This document shows, piece by piece, positions 9,020-17,244 of a stretch of DNA of 32,339 bases. A program made the position numbers and the translations under genes. The notes beneath the pieces are model-generated. The model was given only the letters and a program-made list of their open reading frames with translations. It did not search any database and had not been told where the DNA came from. This DNA is from Syntrophobacterales bacterium (GTDB lineage: Bacteria; Desulfobacterota; Syntrophorhabdia; Syntrophorhabdales; WCHB1-27), in the NCBI GenBank assembly GCA_017881765.1, contig JADGQN010000004.1, forward strand, positions 1 to 32,339, given 5' to 3'. How positions within the stretch are numbered: the first letter of the stretch is position 1; the number at the start of each line of letters is the position of its first letter.

Positions 9020-9448
9020 ATGAAAAGAAACGGGAAGAAAAGCGCGAAGAAGACAAAGGCGACCAAAGAGACGCAGGAACTGGAGAAATTCTGGGAGACT
9101 ATGCCCGAAGAAGCACGAGATGAGTTGATGCAGATTGCCCAAGACGCCGGTTCCGAAGACGAGTTCGTCAGGGCCGTCTTTGTTGGGGACTGCCCCAGCT
9201 GTGCCAGCGATAAGACAGCTATGCCGGCGGGGCCTGACGGCGAGGAGGACCTGACGGTAGGTGTGTGCAAGGCGTGCGGCTACGTCTGGTGCCTCGAGTG
9301 CGATCATGAGCTGGCTCCCGGCACGGCCTGCGGCCATTGGGACATTTGCGAGAGCTGCGAAGAGTTGGATGAGGAGTCAGGCATCTGCACCACGTCACCG
9401 GACCAATGCGACGTGATCCAGACGTGGCTTTCACACAAAGGGTCCTAG
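9020..9448 (+). CDS. Small Cys-rich zinc-binding protein, function unknown
   Basis: This 142-aa protein has a Lys-rich N-terminus (KRNGKKSAKKTKATK), an acidic helical stretch, and then a cysteine cluster: CPSC, CKACGYVWCLEC, CGHWDICESC and further single cysteines. The spacing suggests two or more zinc sites, with CGYVWCLECD loosely like an IBR or treble-clef finger. I do not recognise a named family. The start is supported by AAGGAG ten bases upstream. It converges on, and overlaps by four bases, the ferredoxin gene. It is divergent from recCBD, but nothing shows a link to recombination. Confidence 0.8.
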   Translation: MKRNGKKSAKKTKATKETQELEKFWETMPEEARDELMQIAQDAGSEDEFVRAVFVGDCPSCASDKTAMPAGPDGEEDLTVGVCKACGYVWCLECDHELAPGTACGHWDICESCEELDEESGICTTSPDQCDVIQTWLSHKGS

Positions 9449-9648
9449 CCCGGGCGCGGTCGGTCTTTTTTCGGAAAGTCTATCTTGATTGCGTTCGCAG
9501 GGCATTCAGCACCGCAAAAGCCGCACTCTTCGCAGAATTCTTCCTCTAAGAAGACCTTTTCGCTCCTCATGACGAGAGCCCTTGGCGGGCAGACTTCTAC
9601 GCAAGCCCCACATTCCGTGCATACCGTTTTATCGATAACAGGTATCAT
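9445..9648 (-). CDS. 2[4Fe-4S] ferredoxin-like protein
   Basis: This 67-aa protein is a bacterial-type ferredoxin with two clusters: CTECGACVEVCP (Cys 10, 13, 16, 20) and CEECGFCGAECP (Cys 39, 42, 45, 49). It is a small soluble electron carrier. Its ATG shares one base with the stop of the upstream flavoenzyme gene (TGATG), which argues for translational coupling. The ferredoxin may therefore donate electrons to, or accept them from, that enzyme. The partner relationship is inferred from position only. Confidence 0.93.
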   Translation of the reverse strand: MIPVIDKTVCTECGACVEVCPPRALVMRSEKVFLEEEFCEECGFCGAECPANAIKIDFPKKDRPRPG

Positions 9649-11588
9649 CAGATCGCCATCCCCACACGATAACCATCATGTATGGCGTTGTTGAGACGCC
9701 TTGGTCTTTTGGCATCACCAACAAAATGCATCTCGTGACCTGAACCTTCAAGTGCCAACTTCCACGAACCGGCAGACTGCCGTTGTGTCATAATTATAGC
9801 GTCAATTTCGATAACCTGTTCCCCGTGCGTACCGGCTACGCGAGCCATTCTTCCGTCAACCCCGAGAAGTCGACTCGACCGCAGCAGGGTAGCCTTTTTC
9901 TCCTTCAGTATTCTCATGTACCCCCAGAGATAGAACGGGTTAACGTCCCTCCCGAGCTTTGCTCCCTCTTCAATGATGGTGAGATCGTACGCTCCCTGAC
10001 TGGAAAGAAAAACGGCGACTCCCAGTCCCACGCCCTCTCCGCCGAGAATGAGCACCCTGCCCGAGGGCCTCGTGCCTTTGCCGATAATATCTTCGGGCGA
10101 GAAAACGGGAGGGCCGTTGATGGACGGCGGAACACTCACGGACGCACCCGTGGCAATCACGATAACGTCTGCTTGCTGCTCTGAGATGGCCTCAGGTGTG
10201 GCATCGACGCTCATCTTCAACTCAACGCCCGCCATCCTGCACGAGTGTTCAAGATAGCGTATCGGGCGCAAAAGTTCCTTCGCACCTTCATCCACACGGG
10301 AGGCAAGCAGGACGGCCCCGCCCAATTGCCCATTCTTCTCCCAGAGCGTTACCTTGTGTCCTCTGCTTGCGGCCACCGTCGCACACTGGAGACCGGCCGG
10401 TCCTCCGCCGACGACGGTCACTCTCTTCTTCTTGTGGGTTGTCGCAAAGCCACGATATCCCCATTCACTTTCTCCTTCGTGACCAAGAGTCGGCCGGACC
10501 GAACACATGATCGGCTGGTGAAAATAAAGACGGGAGAAGCAGAGATTGCACGCGATGCAGGGGATGATCTCATCTTCCCTGTTTTCGGCAACTTTGCGCG
10601 GGATCTCAGGGTCTGCGATCATGGGCCTGCAGGCCTCCCAAAAATCGATCGATCCTGAGGCAATAGCCTGCTCCGGCACGTTCGGGGTGAACTGACGGAA
10701 TGCCATCATGACCGGAACTGTCACAGCTTCCTTCACCTTCTTTGCCACCCAGAGCCAATGGCCCATCGGCACGTCTCGCGTGATGACGGAAACAGAGGAT
10801 TCGTGCCAGCCTATCGTGACACTCAGATAGTCAGCGCCGGCCGCCTCCGCGATACGAAAGCTCTCCACGCTCTCTTCCAGCGTGTTGCCTCCGCGGTCAT
10901 CGAGCAGCTCCAGACCGCACAGCCGGATGCCGACCGGAACACCCTTCCCCACCTCTGCCTTGACCGCCTGCAGCACCTCTGTCATCAGCCTGCACCTGTT
11001 TCTGATATCACCCCCGTACTCGTCCTGCCTCCTATTCGTGTATCGCGAGATGAAAGTTGAGAGGAGATAGCCGACGATGCCGGAGATCTCCACCATGTCA
11101 AAGCCGGCCTCCACAGCGCGGCGCGCGGCATTTGCATGGTCAGTAATCGATTCCTTTATCTGGGCAGCACCTATCTGGCGGGGTGGCTTGAAATAGGAGA
11201 GCTTCTGCGGCACAACCGACGGCATCAAGCAGTAGTCGAGCTCAACTCCCCCTTCCCTGCCGCAGTGCAGGATCTGAAGACAGGAGAGCGCACCATTGCG
11301 CCTTATCACATTCGCTATGCGTGCAAGTCCGGGAATGAACCGATCATCGTATATGCCCATCATGCCCTTAAAACCCTTGCCTTCGCCTCGCTTATCCGTG
11401 TATGCACCCTGGGTGGTCACTATGGCTGCCCCGCCCCTGGCCTGAGCCTCCATGTATGCTACTTCCCTGTCACTCACAAATCCGTCGCCAAAGGGAAAGT
11501 TCGTCTCGGTAGCAGCGTATTTAATGCGGTTCTTCGTCGCGAGAGGTCCTATACGACCGGGAGCGAATATATGGGGATAATTGGCCAT
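9648..11588 (-). CDS. Old-yellow-enzyme family NADH:flavin oxidoreductase (TMADH / 2,4-dienoyl-CoA reductase type)
   Basis: This 646-aa multidomain flavoenzyme starts with an FMN TIM barrel (residues 1-340) showing LQILHCGREGG and ISRYTNRRQDEYGG. A [4Fe-4S] segment follows near 345-362, CIACNLC then Cys after eleven residues. That CxxCxxC spacing is closer to trimethylamine dehydrogenase than to the CxxCxxxC of E. coli FadH. The C-terminal half has dinucleotide-binding folds, VTVVGGGPAGLQCA (about 390) and VLILGGEGVGLG. Such enzymes reduce enoyl or dienoyl substrates or demethylate amines; the substrate cannot be told here. AAGGAAT lies upstream of ATG 11588. The coupled ferredoxin gene downstream suggests ferredoxin- or NADH-linked redox chemistry in an anaerobe. 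Confidence 0.9.
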   Translation of the reverse strand: MANYPHIFAPGRIGPLATKNRIKYAATETNFPFGDGFVSDREVAYMEAQARGGAAIVTTQGAYTDKRGEGKGFKGMMGIYDDRFIPGLARIANVIRRNGALSCLQILHCGREGGVELDYCLMPSVVPQKLSYFKPPRQIGAAQIKESITDHANAARRAVEAGFDMVEISGIVGYLLSTFISRYTNRRQDEYGGDIRNRCRLMTEVLQAVKAEVGKGVPVGIRLCGLELLDDRGGNTLEESVESFRIAEAAGADYLSVTIGWHESSVSVITRDVPMGHWLWVAKKVKEAVTVPVMMAFRQFTPNVPEQAIASGSIDFWEACRPMIADPEIPRKVAENREDEIIPCIACNLCFSRLYFHQPIMCSVRPTLGHEGESEWGYRGFATTHKKKRVTVVGGGPAGLQCATVAASRGHKVTLWEKNGQLGGAVLLASRVDEGAKELLRPIRYLEHSCRMAGVELKMSVDATPEAISEQQADVIVIATGASVSVPPSINGPPVFSPEDIIGKGTRPSGRVLILGGEGVGLGVAVFLSSQGAYDLTIIEEGAKLGRDVNPFYLWGYMRILKEKKATLLRSSRLLGVDGRMARVAGTHGEQVIEIDAIIMTQRQSAGSWKLALEGSGHEMHFVGDAKRPRRLNNAIHDGYRVGMAI

Positions 11589-11648
11589 GCGCTCATTCCT
11601 TTTTTGCTGGCTTTCGGTCTATGGGGCGTTGTCGGTAACGCCGGAAAG

Positions 11649-11678
11649 TAGGTACCACACGGCGCATTAGTAAGTCAA
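11649..11678 (-). promoter_or_regulatory. Weak candidate promoter for the flavoenzyme-ferredoxin pair
   Basis: On the minus strand TTGACT is followed after 18 bases by TACCTA, about 60 bases upstream of ATG 11588. The -35 copy is one arm of a small AGTCAA/TTGACT inverted repeat. The match is modest. Confidence 0.28.
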
Positions 11679-11715
11679 GCTGACACCCGTTGACTCTGCC
11701 ACTCGACCGTGCCAG

Positions 11716-12342
11716 CTACTTTGAGGCTGTTATGATGGCGGGGGAGCCGCTTTCCGGCAGAGCCCTTACGCGGCCCCCACCGATGAACCTCGCGTTATAG
11801 AAATCAGCGGAGAGGGAGTCAATCCTCACGCCTCCCTTGTTCAGGGCTGATGCGTGAATGAATTGGCCGTTCCCCATATAAATACCTACGTGGGTCGGGT
11901 ACTGTTCATGCTGCTTGGTTCTGAAAAAAACGAGATCGCCCATCGTCAATTCTTCTCTGGAGATTCTCCTGCCCGCGTCATACTGCTCCCTAGCCGTCCT
12001 CGGCAGGGCAACGTCAACTGAAGAAAACATCCTCCTGACAAAAGCCGAGCAGTCGATCCCGGTCAGTCCGTCGCCCCCAAGCCTGTAAGGAACCCCTAAA
12101 AGGGTTTTTGCCTGCTTGATCAGGCCATACCTCTCCTCATCATCACGCCAAGGGCGGACAGAATGCTGCCCATGTGCGCGTGGGGGATCTTTCGTTTCAA
12201 TAACGGTACTATACTGTTTATTCGCGGGCCTGATGTTGGTGAAATGGTAAGCCCCGGCATCATCCACATACCCGTAAATACTGGCGTAAAGAGTGGCGGG
12301 AGCGGTGCATAAGCACAAAAGGAGGATTATGGTAAAGTGCAT
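11716..12342 (-). CDS. Exported NlpC/P60 cysteine peptidase with N-terminal DUF4124
   Basis: A signal peptide (residues 1-20, ending ATLYA) is followed by a short DUF4124-like segment, IYGYVDDAGAYHFTNI. An NlpC/P60 domain then runs from about residue 72 to the end. The catalytic cysteine is in GIDCSAFV (Cys98), the histidine in THVGIYMGNGQ (His151), and a second histidine in FIHAS (His163) can supply the third position. These enzymes cut D-glutamyl-diaminopimelate bonds in peptidoglycan stem peptides in the periplasm. Length, 208 aa, is normal for a one-domain member. No lipobox is seen. It lies on the same strand as its neighbours, with gaps of about 100-130 bases on either side. Confidence 0.92.
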   Translation of the reverse strand: MHFTIILLLCLCTAPATLYASIYGYVDDAGAYHFTNIRPANKQYSTVIETKDPPRAHGQHSVRPWRDDEERYGLIKQAKTLLGVPYRLGGDGLTGIDCSAFVRRMFSSVDVALPRTAREQYDAGRRISREELTMGDLVFFRTKQHEQYPTHVGIYMGNGQFIHASALNKGGVRIDSLSADFYNARFIGGGRVRALPESGSPAIITASK

Positions 12343-12443
12343 CGGCCTGTTTCCGAAATCTTTCCCTTATCTATTCTATGCAATAATGCTGCCCAAGACA
12401 ACTCCGACATTGTCAAGTCCAGGCCAGGCCACCACTTGGGGTC

Positions 12444-12998
12444 CTACAGATCGATCTCTTCCAGTCTCAACTTGCCGGCGGGCTTCGAGGGTTCAGCGTT
12501 AATACGGTACCGGTTGCTCACCTCGATGCGGTCTGGTTTCAGGTGCGCTCTTGGCGGACTGAACTTCAGCGGCTCCGCATGGCCTCCAGTTGCGTCGGGA
12601 AACCTTCTAAAAAGATCGTCCCTCACGTTATCGATAATACTGCCCCGTTCTATATTCGTCCAGTCAGGATAACGAAAGTTGATCACGTTAAGGACTGCGC
12701 CCTGCTTGTCACACACAATGAGATGCTGGTCTCGAAACGCGTCTTTGGCAAAATCTATCTCAATGACTTGCTTCACGTGACCAGGCTTGCTGGAGTTCTT
12801 CTTTGCAGCCTTGACGATCTCGATCAGTTCCGCATAGGTCCTGCTTCCTTCCGGGGGGACATGCATTACGCAAACTTTAAAGAGCGTGGCCGGCTCGATG
12901 TCACGGACTATGCTGCCTGCGTCCAGATAGGCCTGGGTCCCATCGTCGTCGACACCGACGGCTACCCACTCTTGCATATCTGGCCCTGAGCGTTCCAT
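12444..12998 (-). CDS. Adhesin-E-like hypothetical protein without signal peptide
   Basis: The 184-aa product begins MERSGPDMQEWVAVGVDDDG. AAAGGAG lies eight bases upstream of ATG 12998, a better start than the track's 13046. The layout (EWVAVG..., YLDAGSIVRD, FKVCVMHVPPEGS, a long polar helix, then YPDWTNIERGSIIDNVRDDLF) follows the pattern of surface-adhesin-E-like domains (W-x-V ... Y-D-x-x-S ... W near the end). The lipoprotein at 27718-28248 has the same layout. This copy has no export signal, which is odd for that group. Function is unknown. Confidence 0.75.
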   Translation of the reverse strand: MERSGPDMQEWVAVGVDDDGTQAYLDAGSIVRDIEPATLFKVCVMHVPPEGSRTYAELIEIVKAAKKNSSKPGHVKQVIEIDFAKDAFRDQHLIVCDKQGAVLNVINFRYPDWTNIERGSIIDNVRDDLFRRFPDATGGHAEPLKFSPPRAHLKPDRIEVSNRYRINAEPSKPAGKLRLEEIDL

Positions 12999-13114
12999 GC
13001 CTCTGACTCCTTTATCGGCCTTTTTTCTGTTCATCTTAAGCAACACTAAAGGTTGGACCGCACAGGAGATCCTCGATGATCAGCTTCGCCTGTCACACCT
13101 CATACGCGCAACGG

Positions 13115-13142
13115 CGATACAAACGTAACGATACAAACGTAA
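13115..13142. repeat. Perfect 14-bp tandem duplication
   Basis: CGATACAAACGTAA occurs twice head to tail with no mismatch, ending just before the -35 box at 13146. The position fits activator or repressor half-sites, or a recent slippage event. Confidence 0.8.
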
Positions 13143-13145
13143 TGG

Positions 13146-13174
13146 TTGACAAGTAGTCTACTCAGTGCTATTTC
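13146..13174 (+). promoter_or_regulatory. Candidate sigma-70 promoter for the DUF362 fusion gene
   Basis: A consensus TTGACA (13146-13151) is followed after 17 bases by TATTTC. The spacer holds the small palindrome AGTAGTCTACT. The predicted start is about 37 bases upstream of ATG 13218. The same TTG was taken as a start codon in the ORF track, which is better read as the -35 box. Confidence 0.5.
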
Positions 13175-13217
13175 TGTACCATCGGAACTTTGCCTGCCGC
13201 ACCTATTGGAGGTCTCT

Positions 13218-16214
13218 ATGAGCCCCACAAACGGACATAGCAGCGAGCTTCACTTCACGGAAAGAATGTGGGGGTACATCTCTGAGGGAGCAGCGTCTTT
13301 CGAACAAGGTTACATCGAGGGTAAGGAGGCCGACAACAGGCTGGAATATCGGGTCACCATCAGCATAAAGGACCTGGATGCGCTCATGGCAGAGCCGGAG
13401 GATACGGGCGGTGATGCGACGGCACGTCATGTACCGATGGACGGGTGGGCTTCATGCGGAAAGCTCTTTGGTGAGACGCGTCCACTGCAAAGGGGAGCAA
13501 CTTTCGGCCTCTACTGGAAAGACCCTCAGAGTGGCGAACGCCGCATGTCATACGACTTTCAGGTGGTAGGACGGGACAACACCGTCTACGCGTTTTCCGG
13601 ATATAAGCGCATCGTTCATGACCCGGGCACCTTCGATATCCTCCAGGATCACACGACGCTTTACGCGACACTCCAGTGGACGGAAGGCGACGAGACAAAG
13701 ACGGCTCGCGGCATCATTTACTTTCACGTGCTTACGGACCTTGCCCCCATGCTCCTCTCCATGTTTCTTCCAAAGACTGAAAATCCCCTCGATCTGCTCA
13801 CCGGTCTTTTTGATTCGAGCTGGAAGGAGCGACTCGTAACGGTGGCGCGTTTCTTCCTGTTTGTGTCCGGAGAAGCCTCTGAGGAATACTTGGAAAGCCT
13901 TATCCCTCGAAGATATGAGACTCAATACCACAACTGGGTATGTAAAGGAACGTGCACGACAGAAGGCGTTGCACAGGAGTTCTTCCTCTTTTCCGGTATA
14001 CATGATAAAGGTTTTCCCTGGGGAGGCGATGAAACATTCTCAGACATAGGGCTCATCCTGAGGGACGCGCCAGGATCGACAAGGCGCTTCGCCTTCTCTG
14101 ACCGATCCATACAGAGTATGGAGTTGGACTTCAAGTTTCAGCGGCAGGGCTTTTACAGATACGAGGGCAGTCTCTTCGAAATTACTGACGGGTACCAAGT
14201 CTCCTTCACGGATATGCGCAAACAAGTCCTCCCTGAATACCTTCGTGAGATCCCCGCCTGCCTCAAGTTGACGTTCACACCGCAGTTTGTCGACAGCAAG
14301 AGTGTACCCTTAGAAATAAGCATGCAGAGGCTGAAGGAGTTTCTTGAAGGCGTCCAGGGCAAGTTAGAAGATAAGCAGGAAAAGCCGGTCGTTCCCCGGG
14401 GCTTTGATTGGATCTCACAGCTTCTGAAAGCAACGGAGAAATGGCTTAACGAACTGAACCCCCCGGATAACCCCTTGGGTTATTCGGCAGATATATATAA
14501 ACTGTCCAATATCGCCGGGAGCATCAATCTTGAGGGTACGGCGTATGAGGTCCTCTCTGATGAGACACTTGCTGAGGGCGAATACGGGAAGCTTGTCGCC
14601 TTTACCGTGCCTACCCTGTACTACAATTATTTCTGCGCTGTTGAAGCCGCCCGGAGCGCATCCACAGACGATGCCTTCCGGGTGCAGATACGCTCGGGTA
14701 CCCTGCGTTCCGTCGCCCGTGGCTCTGTCACACATTGGGCTGAAGAACTACTCGGAAAGATCATCAGCGATCTTGCATATATGGATCTTCAGGTCGTAAG
14801 CAATCCGGCCGGCACACTTCAGCAGAGTGAGATAACGCCGAGAGAGAAGGCTGACGCCTTGATTCTCCCCACGGCAGATCTCCTTGAGATCAACAACAAC
14901 CACTATCCAAATCACAGATTCTTTCAGCGGCGCATCGTTGTCTTGCCCGGTACACAGCAGAAGGAAACCCTGGCCATGGAAGAGGACATGGGTGTACTCG
15001 ACCTCACGCCTCTGGGCACCGAGCGGACCACGCGCGTTGCCGCTATCAAAAACACCGATCGATTTTCCGCCCTCGATCAAGCTATGCAGGTCACAGGCTT
15101 CTTTGATGCGCTGGAGCGTGCGTTTCAAAAGGCCAGAGAGGAGAAACAAAAAACAAGAGAGACCTTCTCCATAGTCATAAAGCCAAGTTTCAGCTTCATG
15201 TACTCCCTCACGGACGTCTCCAGCTATACTGATCCGGCCCTGGTGAAATACCTCATAGATAAGGTCTGCGACAAGGGTTTCAAAAACATCACCGTGGTCG
15301 AGGCCCAGAGCACGTACGCTACGTTCTTCACGAACCGGGATGTGAAAACGTTAGCGCGGTATGTGGGATACCTTGGGGAAAACTACGCGGTTGCAGACCT
15401 CTCCGAAGACTATGTCACCTATATGTCGCCCGCGGCTTCAGCCGCGGCAGGCAAGCCCACACAGCGCGATGTTCATCCAGTGTGGAGAGATGCCGACTTC
15501 AGGATATCATTCGCAAAAAACAAAACGCACTCGTACGCCTTTTATACTTTGACCATCAAGAATATCTACGGTGCCCTTCCCAGACAAAATAAATTCAAAG
15601 AATACCATTGCAACAGAGCAGAGTTCGGTGATGAGCCCATCTACACACCGGCTATCGAACTAATACAGGACTTTCCCGTGCACTTCGGATTCATCGACGC
15701 GTACTTCAGTGCCGACGGGGTCTTTGGCGTATTTGCTGACCCGAAACCTGAGTTTACGGGCACCATCATCGGGGGCGAGGACTTGGTGGCCGTTGACTGG
15801 ATCGGTGCATCCAAAATGGGGCTCGACCCTCTGCTCTCCACGTACATGCAACTTGCTATCAAGGTCTTCGGCAAACCGGAGATCACGCTGATCGGCGACC
15901 ACTCTCTTTATGAGAACTGGCAGAATGTACCCCTCTTCTTGCCGGAAGCAACAACCCTGCTGATGGACCGCAACTACTCATGGGGACTGATCATCTATGC
16001 AGCCTTCTCCATGATGGATCCCTTCTTTGCGTTCAAGATGGAAGGAAAAGGCCTTGAACTGATCCGCCTCTATTCTCTCCCCCTCCGAGGAGCACTCCTG
16101 GAAGCTGTCGCAATAGGGGAGCGTAGCTGGGAAGCAGTGGCCAACCTGATAAACCCAGCGTCCCTGAAACAGTTGCAAGAACTGCTTGAGCTGCTGGCCG
16201 GCGACATCGGGTAA
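13218..16214 (+). CDS. Large fusion: cholesterol-oxidase-associated-type module plus C-terminal DUF362
   Basis: The 998-aa product starts at ATG 13218, six bases after GGAGG. Residues about 12-165 (TERMWGYISEG, GYIEGKEADNRLEY, ERRMSYDFQV, YAFSGYKRI, DILQDHTTLYATL) resemble the extra domain found beside GMC/cholesterol oxidases. I match this from memory of the pattern, not by search. Two further domains of similar beta-rich character follow (about 235-400 and 435-560). Residues about 650-880 are DUF362: VEAQSTYATFF, FRISFAKNKTHSYAFYTLTIKN, and GGEDLVAVDWIGASKMGLDP. There are no clear iron-sulfur cysteines and no signal peptide. DUF362 proteins are widespread in anaerobes and often of unknown function. 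A lipid-related role is a guess from the N-terminal module. Confidence 0.85.
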   Translation: MSPTNGHSSELHFTERMWGYISEGAASFEQGYIEGKEADNRLEYRVTISIKDLDALMAEPEDTGGDATARHVPMDGWASCGKLFGETRPLQRGATFGLYWKDPQSGERRMSYDFQVVGRDNTVYAFSGYKRIVHDPGTFDILQDHTTLYATLQWTEGDETKTARGIIYFHVLTDLAPMLLSMFLPKTENPLDLLTGLFDSSWKERLVTVARFFLFVSGEASEEYLESLIPRRYETQYHNWVCKGTCTTEGVAQEFFLFSGIHDKGFPWGGDETFSDIGLILRDAPGSTRRFAFSDRSIQSMELDFKFQRQGFYRYEGSLFEITDGYQVSFTDMRKQVLPEYLREIPACLKLTFTPQFVDSKSVPLEISMQRLKEFLEGVQGKLEDKQEKPVVPRGFDWISQLLKATEKWLNELNPPDNPLGYSADIYKLSNIAGSINLEGTAYEVLSDETLAEGEYGKLVAFTVPTLYYNYFCAVEAARSASTDDAFRVQIRSGTLRSVARGSVTHWAEELLGKIISDLAYMDLQVVSNPAGTLQQSEITPREKADALILPTADLLEINNNHYPNHRFFQRRIVVLPGTQQKETLAMEEDMGVLDLTPLGTERTTRVAAIKNTDRFSALDQAMQVTGFFDALERAFQKAREEKQKTRETFSIVIKPSFSFMYSLTDVSSYTDPALVKYLIDKVCDKGFKNITVVEAQSTYATFFTNRDVKTLARYVGYLGENYAVADLSEDYVTYMSPAASAAAGKPTQRDVHPVWRDADFRISFAKNKTHSYAFYTLTIKNIYGALPRQNKFKEYHCNRAEFGDEPIYTPAIELIQDFPVHFGFIDAYFSADGVFGVFADPKPEFTGTIIGGEDLVAVDWIGASKMGLDPLLSTYMQLAIKVFGKPEITLIGDHSLYENWQNVPLFLPEATTLLMDRNYSWGLIIYAAFSMMDPFFAFKMEGKGLELIRLYSLPLRGALLEAVAIGERSWEAVANLINPASLKQLQELLELLAGDIG

Positions 16215-16326
16215 TACCCGTCTAAACTTTTCCGCCGCATGGCCGATCATGAAGCAATAGGTAAAATTCCAACTCTCGCCGGGATGGTGCCTACAATGTA
16301 CCCTAAAATTCTGAGGTCTCCTGTCT

Positions 16327-16551
16327 TTAGTAGGAACTGCCGCTTTCCAAAATTGCGTCTAATTGCTTTACCACAGAAAACTCTGCTGCATCCTCCACCA
16401 GTGGACGAGCCTCCTCTTCGAGAGGTTTGAGCGCAACATCGACGTGCTCGGGAACTAAACGATACCCTCCCCCGGAGACCACATCAAGTGCCCAACAGAC
16501 TACCCCGCCCGTGAGTCCGACGTCTGACCGCCGTATGGCAATCAAGACCAT
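16327..16551 (-). CDS. Possible small translationally coupled ORF, unknown
   Basis: This 74-aa ORF starts inside the last codons of the upstream membrane-protein gene, overlapping by ten bases, with GGAG about ten bases before its ATG. It contains a moderately hydrophobic stretch (LTGGVVCWALDVVSGGGY) and an acidic C-terminal half. Composition is plausible for a protein, but no family is recognised and it could be a chance ORF. Confidence 0.35.
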   Translation of the reverse strand: MVLIAIRRSDVGLTGGVVCWALDVVSGGGYRLVPEHVDVALKPLEEEARPLVEDAAEFSVVKQLDAILESGSSY

Positions 16552-16880
16552 GGAACACCGTCTCCGGGGAAAGTGCCGAGCGGCCGGGTGAACGTGAATT
16601 TAAAGGGCTCTGCTATCAGTTTCCGGGCAACGGTACCCACGCTGCCACTCGGAACCGAAATGGGAAGTGTGGCCACTGTTCCCACAACACCGATGGCTGT
16701 GGCAATCACCGCAAAGGGACGGATGAATACGAAGTCCCCGATTATTGCACCCGCCGGAGGTGATTCCTGTTGTTGCGCGCTAGGATTCTGGGGGGCTTCG
16801 GAACTAGTCTGGCTCTGTACGGTCAAGGCAGGCACAACCAAAAGAGCCAGGAACAACCAAAATAAGATCGCCTTTTTCAT
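16542..16880 (-). CDS. Small exported or membrane protein, conserved-type hypothetical
   Basis: This 112-aa product has a signal peptide (MKKAILFWLFLALLVVPALT), a Gln/Ser/Pro-rich linker, and then one hydrophobic segment (FAVIATAIGVVGTVATLPISV). It ends in FTFTRPLGTFPG. From memory, small proteins with a hydrophobic core followed by a Phe-Thr-Arg-Pro-Leu-Gly tail occur in several deltaproteobacteria; I know no function. A strong AAAGGAGG lies just upstream of ATG 16880. Confidence 0.8.
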   Translation of the reverse strand: MKKAILFWLFLALLVVPALTVQSQTSSEAPQNPSAQQQESPPAGAIIGDFVFIRPFAVIATAIGVVGTVATLPISVPSGSVGTVARKLIAEPFKFTFTRPLGTFPGDGVPWS

Positions 16881-17244
16881 GGCTTCCTCCTTTCTAAGAT
16901 ATTAATCACGCCGGCACGAAGCATGCGCTTACGCCGGCTTCTACTAACAAAGTTATTCATCGCACGGGCATCTGTCAATCGAGCTGACGTTAGTTCTGCA
17001 TGGCCCGCAATCCGGAAACAGGCCTAGGCCTTCCTCTTTTCAACGAGCACGCAATTTCACATTTTGCTTGATATACATGATGGCGTTACGCTATTATCCA
17101 GCTGGAAGAGCCGAAGAGCAGATCGACAAATTATGTGCCGGGGACTGAGCTCGAAATGCCAAGCCAAGACTTGGTCGCTCTCGCAAGCGCTATCTAAAAA
17201 AAACAACAGACACAATCAAGAAAACATGACTAAGGAGGATCACA
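16881..17244. other. Divergent intergenic region, 364 bp
   Basis: No gene is supported here. It carries the ribosome binding sites of both flanking genes (AAAGGAGG on the minus side, AAGGAGG just before 17245). It also has two ACGCCGGC copies around AAGCATGCGCTT at about 16909-16938, forming a palindrome-rich patch, and one good plus-strand promoter candidate at 17068-17097. Confidence 0.6.
17068..17097 (+). promoter_or_regulatory. Candidate sigma-70 promoter for the amidohydrolase gene
   Basis: TTGATA and TATTAT are separated by 18 bases. The predicted transcript start leaves a leader of about 140 bases before ATG 17245, so an untranslated regulatory leader is possible. I see no known riboswitch in it. 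Confidence 0.45.
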
